Below are positions 57,744-64,000 of a stretch of 64,000 nt of DNA, in pieces. The position numbers were made by a program, and so were the translations under genes. The DNA is from Shewanella pealeana ATCC 700345. GTDB lineage: Bacteria; Pseudomonadota; Gammaproteobacteria; Enterobacterales; Shewanellaceae. The notes beneath the pieces are model-generated. The model was not told where the DNA came from, did not search any database, and saw nothing but the letters and a program-made list of their open reading frames with translations. The stretch covers positions 2,727,001-2,791,000 of the forward strand of contig NC_009901.1 of NCBI RefSeq assembly GCF_000018285.1, in the 5' to 3' direction. Positions within the stretch are counted from its first letter, which is position 1, and each line of letters opens with the position of its first letter.

Positions 57744-60185
57744 TTAATCAATATGTTCGCATCGGCCAAACTCAGCGCCGGACTTAACCTTATTAATTAA
57801 GCCTTTAGGGAAACCTGTTTTTACCGATTGCCCATTTTCGCACACATAGACCTGATCCATGTTGACATGGTAAGACATGTGCACGCCAGCAATTCCGCCT
57901 ACCATTTCAGAGCCTGAACCACTGATTGACAATGGGTTGTTCATATAAGCATTTTCAGCTTCCATGACTCCCTGCTTGCCAAAAAATTCGGTTAAAGGCA
58001 TCCAGCCAATGGTGTCGATGTAGATTGCACCCACAAATCCAGCCCAAAAATCGCCCGCTCGTGCAATGATGACACTGCCATCATCAGTCATATCAAACGG
58101 AGAGGCAGGAACTGCACCAAATGTGCTTTGTACCCATTCAGGACTTTCGAGTTCACACAAGTCTTGGCCCCACCATAAGAATGGAATGTCTTCACACCAA
58201 GTTAGGCCACCGATATCGGTAAATGCCGCATCACCTTTTTTAGTATGATCCCAAAGTAAGGTATTGCCTTGCTCGGTCGCTAGGGCAACCATTTTACCAT
58301 CGTAAGAAGAAGCATGAGATTCAGTCGCGCCAACCTCATCATAAAGATTGATCATTCGACCTTCATTAACCCAGGCTACCGCTTCCCAACCGTCAGCAGA
58401 ACCCAGCACTACGTCACCATTACCAGAGATAGAATGTGCTCGTACCCAGCTATATTTATCCCAGTTAACATCTCGGGTGTCTAATTCATGCATACCGGCT
58501 TTTGGGGTCCAAATAAATGGCACCAGCTCACCTTCGCCATACTCAGTGCAATAACCGTTGTTATTAACATCTTTGTAGGCCAATCCTACAACGGTATTAC
58601 CCGCATCATCGATATCCCAAGCAGAAGCCGCTTGCGTGCCCTCCATACCAGAGCCACCACAGGTGTTACCGGTAAAATCTCCTAAAGACATCGCCCCATT
58701 GGCACTAGTCCAAATCGCTGGAGCGCTAATACCATTACCGTCTAAGTCAGAATTAACCAACAACTTCTTACCATTACGGTTCATCTTGCCACTGCTTGCC
58801 GAGATGTAATCAGGTAGGATGTTAAAGCCTTTATTTTCATCCCATGTAAACCCAATACCGTTAATCACTCCCATGGAAGAGCGTCCATTTTTTGCAAGAT
58901 CCGTTAGATACGCATTAACTATGGGCCTAAACTCGATACCATCATGGTAACCATTAAAGGTTAAGTCGGCTTGCTTAGCCTTACCAGCTTCAGCAAGGAT
59001 AGGAGTGAAGTCACAGGCATTATCGACTGCGGGGTTGCTCCCTTCTGCCTCATTCCAATACTCAGCAACTGACACTAAAGGTGTTTGGCGAGTTGGATAG
59101 CCTCCTTGGAAGATCTCTTCGGTATATAAAACATAATTTTGCCCAGGAGTTAGACCATTGATCTTAAATGATCCATCAGGTCCCACCTTACCCTGAGTTA
59201 AATTACCAGATTGAGCAGATACGGCATCAAACAGTGGATCATTAACATTGCGCGCAATGATATTGATACCGCTGTATTCTGTTTGACCATCTTTTAAGCG
59301 TAATGTCCCTTCAATGGAGCCAAACTGACTCTTATATTCGGCAGTTGGGTATAGGTTTGAAATCGAAACGCGGTCATCGAGTACATTGACTGTGCTTTGA
59401 CTCACGCCACCCGCGCCATCATGACGGATATAAGGAAACATAGTTTCGATAATATCAGGATCGGCAGGGTTGCCTCCCCAATCAGCGGGATATTCAAAAT
59501 CATGAATAGATTCAACATCACAACCCGCAACGCCTGGATATAACGGCGCACCGGGCCAGCTTAAGTAAGCCAACTGTCCGTTCGTCTGGGAGTGCGACAA
59601 GTTAAGGGCGTGACCAAACTCATGGGTAAAGACACCCGCAACTTGATTACCTTCTGTATCTTGCACATAAACATTCCAACCATTGAGCACGGCTGTCGCT
59701 TCTGTAATATTACCGTTTTCGTCCGCCCACTCAGGAAAGGCGATTCCGAGTACCGCAGATTTAGGCACACCAAAAAAGTCTTCTAAAATACTGCCGTCGG
59801 TGTCATATAAGACATAGAAACCATAGCCGTTTTCAACGGTATAAATTTGCGCTGCATTTGCCCCGGTCACATCTGCAATGCCCACCTGCTCTTCGATGGT
59901 GCCAGCAATATTAGCCTCAAACGTCGACGTTTCAACACTGTTCCACTGATCGAAGGCAAATTGAGTGATCTCATTTGCACGTTCAATCGACAAGAAAACA
60001 CTGCCATCGTAATCAAAAGTAAAAGCTTCGCCGCCATCAACATAGACAGGAATAGAACCGGCTGACGTGTCCCATTTATAGGGCTGAGGATTTGCGCCAT
60101 CAGTAGTAATCAATGGGCCTGCAGCCATGACACTGCCAGAGCTTAAAAACATGGCGATTGCCAGTGTAGATTTAGATAATTTCAT
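57744..60185 (-). CDS. Secreted protein with metzincin-type HExxH motif and HAF-like repeats
   Basis: 813 aa. Sec signal (KLSKSTLAIAMFLSSGSVMAA). Residues 40-260 look like a zinc metalloprotease domain: VFTHEFGHALNLSHSQ gives H188-E189-x-x-H192-x5-H198, the metzincin zinc site. A carboxypeptidase-regulatory-like beta-domain follows (IEGTLRLKDG, IIARNVNDP, GSFKINGLTPGQNYVLY, about 300-370). The remainder resembles extracellular HAF-type repeats (GDFTGNTCGGS, AWDIDDAGNTVVGLAY, HSISGNGDVVLGSADGWEAVAW, TDIGGLTW). Extracellular or periplasmic peptidase is likely but not proven. Its ATG overlaps the stop of the upstream gene (TAATG). Confidence 0.78.
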   Translation of the reverse strand: MKLSKSTLAIAMFLSSGSVMAAGPLITTDGANPQPYKWDTSAGSIPVYVDGGEAFTFDYDGSVFLSIERANEITQFAFDQWNSVETSTFEANIAGTIEEQVGIADVTGANAAQIYTVENGYGFYVLYDTDGSILEDFFGVPKSAVLGIAFPEWADENGNITEATAVLNGWNVYVQDTEGNQVAGVFTHEFGHALNLSHSQTNGQLAYLSWPGAPLYPGVAGCDVESIHDFEYPADWGGNPADPDIIETMFPYIRHDGAGGVSQSTVNVLDDRVSISNLYPTAEYKSQFGSIEGTLRLKDGQTEYSGINIIARNVNDPLFDAVSAQSGNLTQGKVGPDGSFKINGLTPGQNYVLYTEEIFQGGYPTRQTPLVSVAEYWNEAEGSNPAVDNACDFTPILAEAGKAKQADLTFNGYHDGIEFRPIVNAYLTDLAKNGRSSMGVINGIGFTWDENKGFNILPDYISASSGKMNRNGKKLLVNSDLDGNGISAPAIWTSANGAMSLGDFTGNTCGGSGMEGTQAASAWDIDDAGNTVVGLAYKDVNNNGYCTEYGEGELVPFIWTPKAGMHELDTRDVNWDKYSWVRAHSISGNGDVVLGSADGWEAVAWVNEGRMINLYDEVGATESHASSYDGKMVALATEQGNTLLWDHTKKGDAAFTDIGGLTWCEDIPFLWWGQDLCELESPEWVQSTFGAVPASPFDMTDDGSVIIARAGDFWAGFVGAIYIDTIGWMPLTEFFGKQGVMEAENAYMNNPLSISGSGSEMVGGIAGVHMSYHVNMDQVYVCENGQSVKTGFPKGLINKVKSGAEFGRCEHID

Positions 60186-60814
60186 TATTTCATCTTCCCA
60201 TTGTCAATCCATTGCTGTGAAACGGCGCGCCCAACAACACTCATAAAGAAAGTTGCACTGATAGCCTTAGGGTTGGTCATCATATTTTGCTCTTCATGAG
60301 TCAATAAGCCGGCAGCAAACTCCACATCTTTAAAGATGCCGTAGTTATTAAATTCGTTAAGCACATTGCCATTGACTAGGTTGAACTTTCCATGGGCCAT
60401 GCCCGCAGTGGTGCGCAAACCCGTTTGCTTAGCTGACTTGTGCATAAAGGCGACAACTGACTCCCCTTCAATCCAGCGCGGAAAGCCTTCTGGTGCCATG
60501 GCAAGCATCTGTCTACCGTCTGGCATTACGCGAGGCTTTAATAAGCCAAATTGACGAAATGTATAAGTTGAGTTCTTAGCGTGCTGACCTTTTGCCGCAC
60601 TACCGATCTTGATGCTAACTTCGGTATAGGGGATCCCCTTATCTGTTAAACCGTCGGTTACCTTCTCAACTTGCCCAGAGATAATGCTTTCAGAGGTATT
60701 AATTAATTGTGTAAGATTTTGAGATTTTAATTTTGCCGCTTGCGCCATGGGTGCTAACAGGATTAAAGCTGTTAGCAGCGCTGTAACACTGGCAATACTT
60801 TGCTTGAGTTTCAT
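60185..60814 (-). CDS. Secreted hypothetical protein coupled to the metzincin gene
   Basis: 209 aa; Sec signal (KQSIASVTALLTALILLAPMAQAAK). Mature part contains beta-rich text LINTSESIISGQVEKVTDGLTDKGIPYTEVSIKIGSAAKG and QFGLLKPRVMPDGRQMLAMAPEGFPRWIEGESVVAFMHK. It could be an accessory or chaperone of the following protease-like protein, because the two are translationally coupled. Family not named. Upstream lies the divergent sensor kinase. Confidence 0.8.
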   Translation of the reverse strand: MKLKQSIASVTALLTALILLAPMAQAAKLKSQNLTQLINTSESIISGQVEKVTDGLTDKGIPYTEVSIKIGSAAKGQHAKNSTYTFRQFGLLKPRVMPDGRQMLAMAPEGFPRWIEGESVVAFMHKSAKQTGLRTTAGMAHGKFNLVNGNVLNEFNNYGIFKDVEFAAGLLTHEEQNMMTNPKAISATFFMSVVGRAVSQQWIDNGKMK

Positions 60815-61052
60815 ACACCTTCCTTATTTATTATTGATGAGTAGAAATTCGTTTAATGTGAGTAGAACGCCTACTGGTTAATAACCGTACCTGAAAATTA
60901 TTGAGCGAAATATCGGGGAAACCCTGATTTTTTCCAAATACAAACTAAGTTAACGATAAGTTAAATTTGCTTATTATTTGCTACGCGGATACCTTCTAAT
61001 ATTAATCAAGCCCCTGCTTAGTGTCTGTGTAACAGATAACGAGAGAGTTTAT
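60815..61052. other. Divergent control region
   Basis: 238 bp between the secreted-protein operon and the sensor kinase, AT-rich, with no gene. A direct relation of the kinase to this operon is a reasonable guess from position only. Confidence 0.4.
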
Positions 61053-64000
61053 TTGTATATTATTCTGAACAGAATTCGGTCGAGTTTTACATATATCCTG
61101 ACTGTCACGTCAATTGTTGCCATCTGCCTGATTCCCAAGCTGGGCCACGCTTTTTCAAGTTTGGAGACTAGCCGTATAGGCCTTAGTAGCGGCTTGGAAG
61201 AAGACATTATTTTAGCCCTGCTGATCGATCATCAAGACTTTATGTGGGTAGGGACTAAAAATGGACTGTTTGTCTATGATGGCTACCAAGTACAGAAACA
61301 TATTCCACAACCCAGCGCCCCCAATAGCCTTAGTGCGTTAGATATTCGCAATATCTATCAAAGCAGTGATCACACTATCTGGGTTTCAACAAATAGCGGT
61401 GGGTTGAATAAATATGTGCCACAAAGCAATACGTTCGTCCATTATCGTCATCAATCAGAACAACAAAATAGCATCAGTAATGACAGTGTATATGATGTGG
61501 TAGAAGGACCTGATGGGCACCTATGGATTGCGACTCAGATAGGCTTAAACAGATTAAACCGCAGCACAGGCGAGATAACGCGCTTCTATCATGAAGCCAG
61601 TGATCCCACTTCATTACCCAATGATTATGTATACCGGCTCTTCTTAGATAGTAAGCAGCGGTTGTGGCTTGGCACCATTGGCGCGGGGCTCGCTTATTGG
61701 GACAGTGCAGAACAAGCGTTTATTCGAGTCCCGCTGCCAGCAGGCGGACATGACGATATATTTGCCATCACTGAAGATACGAGTCAAAACCTATGGATCG
61801 GGAGTCGTAATGGCTTACTAAAGATGGGTCCACAGCGCGATAATGTCGAGCAGATCTATTTAACGCCCTCTTCTGCACAGCAGCCACTTATCATCAAGCT
61901 TCACTTGACCCAAAAAAACACCCTCGCGATTGGCACCAGTGGCTACGGCCTTATGATATTAGATCTCACTAACAACCAGCTAGTTAGCGAGTATAAAAAG
62001 CCGCAAGCCGCTAAAGGAACCGCCACTAGCATAGTTGAAAACTCGCAAGGCACGCTTTTTGTCGGCACTTGGGGCGCAGGAATTCAGCGAATCGAGCCGA
62101 AAGTTCCCTACGTTTCATTGATCACTAAACCCGATAATAAAGCACTCCCAGCCATCAGAAACATTAGCGCGCTTTACACTGACCAGACTAATAACAAAAC
62201 CTGGGTCGGCACATCAGGCACAGGCTTGCATTGGTTAGATCAAGACTCGGGGCAGATTTTAAAGGTGCAGTCCCCACTTGCACAACATTTAGTCGAAGGT
62301 GTACACAGCATCACCCAGCTAAGCAATGGACAGCTCTATGTGGGGACATCTCAAGGCTTGTGGCAATTATCGGCACAAGGTGAAACCTTAGCTTTCTTTA
62401 GGCACGAGCCGACTAATCCAAATTCTATCGGCAAAGGTTATGTCAGGGTCATAGAGCCTGCATTAGATGGAAACTTATGGATTGGTGTTGGTGGCACCGG
62501 GCTACACCACTTCAATCCCAGCACAGGAAAGTTTACCGCCTATCGGCACCAGAGTAACAATAAAGAATCTATCAGCGGCAATTACATCACCTCCCTCCTC
62601 GTCAATGGTGATGAGATCTGGGTAGGAACTCGCTCAAGTGGCCTAAATCGATGCCAGACACGCAATTGGCGTTGCCAGCGGTTTAAACCAAACTCTGAAC
62701 TTGAACAACCACTGAGCCATTTCTATATCACAGATCTCGCCATCGACAGCAAACAGCAGATTTGGGTCGGAACCGACGGCGGTGGCTTAAGTAAAGTTGT
62801 ATTTGATAGCGACAATAAGGTTGAAGCATTCCAAGCCGTGAGCAAGCACCTTGGATTTGTGGGGCAAAGCATCATCTCAATTACACCTGAGTCCGATGGC
62901 AATTTATGGCTAACAACAAAGAAAGGTATTTCGTTTTTTAACCCATCTCGACAGACGGCCTTTAATTTAGGCGATGATCAACTTTTTCATGTCGGTAGTT
63001 TTTCACAAAATGCCCGCTCACAGAGTAGCGAGTACAGTTACTTTGGTGCCATCAATGGGGTTATTCGTATTGAGCGCAACCGAGTGATAACTCCAGAGCT
63101 CCCCGCCCCGATCAAGTTTACCAAAATTGAACATGAGTCTTTGCCCATACCACTAATGAATATTGGTATCGCGAGCGATCTTGAGCTAGCTCTACCTTGG
63201 GGCGAAGTCCTCACTTTAGAGTTTTCATTATTAGATTTTTCCGAGAAGAGTCATGACTATGAATATCGTTTGACGCCATCAAGCCCATGGCAGAGTTTAA
63301 ACAACCGAAAACACATGACATTTTTTAATCTAGACCCAGGTTTTCACCCGCTTGAAGTCAGAGGAAAAGGGAATAATGGCCAATGGAGTGAGCCCGCCAA
63401 ACTCAATGTTCAGATAGTGCCACCTTGGTGGATGAAAACTTGGGTCAGAATCGCATTTATCTTCGTCATCATACTGATGTTTATCGCATTTCATAAAATG
63501 CGGATTGCCCGTTGGAAGAAACACTCGGCGCGACTACAGGCGCTGCAAGAGCAGAAGCAGATTGCACTCGATGACGTTAAAAGTCGTGAACAGCAACTGA
63601 GTACAGCCTATCAAGGACTTAGAAGTCTAGCGACTCAAATACAAAATGCTAAGGAAGAAGAGCGAAAATCCATTTCAAGAGAGTTACATGATCAGTTTGG
63701 ACAAACGTTAACGGCCACAAAAATCAATCTTCAGCTCTATAAAAAGTTTAACTATCAAGAACAAGAGCGCATAGATTCAGCCATATCAATTACCCATACT
63801 ATGATCCAACAGATGCGGGCCATCTCTTTCAATTTGCGCCCCGCTCTCTTGGATGATGAAGGCCTAGTCGCAGGGGTTAAGCTTCAACTCGAAAAGATGT
63901 CAGCCTTAATTGCTAACCCAATCGAGTTCAGCGTTAGCAGTGATTTTCCCATCGTTAATCAAGGGATCACCATTAATGTATTTCGGATCATCCAAGAGTC
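61053..64000 (+). CDS. Two-component propeller sensor histidine kinase, partial at right edge
   Basis: About 982 codons visible, frame open to the window end. The start is probably TTG at 61053 (GAGAGAG upstream), giving a signal-like N-terminus ending near GHAFSS. Residues about 45-640 are two-component-regulator-propeller repeats (DFMWVGTKNGLFVYDG, HTIWVSTNSGGLNKY, GHLWIATQIGLNRL and others), then a Y_Y_Y-type beta domain (YEYRLTPSSPWQSLNN...HPLEVRGKG), a membrane segment at about 798-816 and a coiled coil. The HisKA_3 box ISRELHDQFGQTLTATKINL carries the phosphoacceptor His at about residue 879. NarL-type response regulators are the usual partners; one probably lies just outside. Related propeller kinases often sense polysaccharide fragments. 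Confidence 0.88.
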   Translation, partial: MYIILNRIRSSFTYILTVTSIVAICLIPKLGHAFSSLETSRIGLSSGLEEDIILALLIDHQDFMWVGTKNGLFVYDGYQVQKHIPQPSAPNSLSALDIRNIYQSSDHTIWVSTNSGGLNKYVPQSNTFVHYRHQSEQQNSISNDSVYDVVEGPDGHLWIATQIGLNRLNRSTGEITRFYHEASDPTSLPNDYVYRLFLDSKQRLWLGTIGAGLAYWDSAEQAFIRVPLPAGGHDDIFAITEDTSQNLWIGSRNGLLKMGPQRDNVEQIYLTPSSAQQPLIIKLHLTQKNTLAIGTSGYGLMILDLTNNQLVSEYKKPQAAKGTATSIVENSQGTLFVGTWGAGIQRIEPKVPYVSLITKPDNKALPAIRNISALYTDQTNNKTWVGTSGTGLHWLDQDSGQILKVQSPLAQHLVEGVHSITQLSNGQLYVGTSQGLWQLSAQGETLAFFRHEPTNPNSIGKGYVRVIEPALDGNLWIGVGGTGLHHFNPSTGKFTAYRHQSNNKESISGNYITSLLVNGDEIWVGTRSSGLNRCQTRNWRCQRFKPNSELEQPLSHFYITDLAIDSKQQIWVGTDGGGLSKVVFDSDNKVEAFQAVSKHLGFVGQSIISITPESDGNLWLTTKKGISFFNPSRQTAFNLGDDQLFHVGSFSQNARSQSSEYSYFGAINGVIRIERNRVITPELPAPIKFTKIEHESLPIPLMNIGIASDLELALPWGEVLTLEFSLLDFSEKSHDYEYRLTPSSPWQSLNNRKHMTFFNLDPGFHPLEVRGKGNNGQWSEPAKLNVQIVPPWWMKTWVRIAFIFVIILMFIAFHKMRIARWKKHSARLQALQEQKQIALDDVKSREQQLSTAYQGLRSLATQIQNAKEEERKSISRELHDQFGQTLTATKINLQLYKKFNYQEQERIDSAISITHTMIQQMRAISFNLRPALLDDEGLVAGVKLQLEKMSALIANPIEFSVSSDFPIVNQGITINVFRIIQE

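Overview
The window looks like chromosomal DNA of a Shewanella-type gammaproteobacterium. The housekeeping genes (fadH, sppA, ansA, trxB, thrS-infC-rpmI-rplT, ribE/norM, tsgA, ybiT, pldA, uvrB, a helicase IV-like gene) all read as marine gammaproteobacterial sequence. The DNA is moderately AT-rich. The ataccaatcagtataa-type small repeats, an integron remnant and an initiator tRNA/tRNA-Val array fit the same group. The assignment is inference from sequence character; no search was run.

Layout. 1-2.4 kb is accessory: an unknown gene, then a frameshifted HEPN/AbiU2-like gene lying on what appears to be one integron-type cassette, and a dispersed repeat. 2.4-22 kb is mostly core: a BOF-fold secreted protein, fadH, sppA, ansA, a 266-bp MITE-like element, a DUF1315 pair, an M14 peptidase, trxB, a GNAT gene, thrS-infC-rpmI-rplT (infC apparently starting at ATA), a pteridine-reductase-like SDR, ribE diverging from norM, an IS3 remnant, a PEBP protein and tsgA. 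22.5-24.5 kb encodes a large lipoprotein with pentapeptide repeats and a glycine-rich tail. 24.8-28.0 kb is a decayed chromosomal integron: an intI reduced to about 28 codons behind an intact LexA box, diverging from an array of cassettes separated by four attC sites of 98-100 bp.

28.2-31.5 kb holds a B12-binding radical SAM gene and a secreted hydrolase. 31.7-33.6 kb is a tRNA array on the minus strand with four intact initiator tRNAs, two tRNA-Val(GAC), at least three 106-nt broken initiator copies that share the same two inserts, three terminators and a strong stable-RNA promoter. 33.8-36 kb has an MFS carrier and a VF530-type DNA-binding protein. 36.3-44.4 kb is a pentose/pentitol locus: a D-lyxose-isomerase-type cupin, a ribose-type ABC importer, xylulokinase, a xylitol-dehydrogenase-type enzyme and a divergent LacI regulator with a 24-bp perfect palindromic operator. 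Two separate routes there would converge on D-xylulose.

44.7-57.5 kb holds ybiT, a CatB-type acetyltransferase, pldA, a divergent uvrB, a helicase IV-like protein with C-terminal zinc fingers, an AI-2E family carrier and a gene that matches eukaryotic-type glutathione synthetase rather than GshB. 57.7-64 kb holds a translationally coupled pair of secreted proteins (one with a metzincin-type HExxH motif) diverging from a two-component propeller sensor histidine kinase that runs off the right edge.
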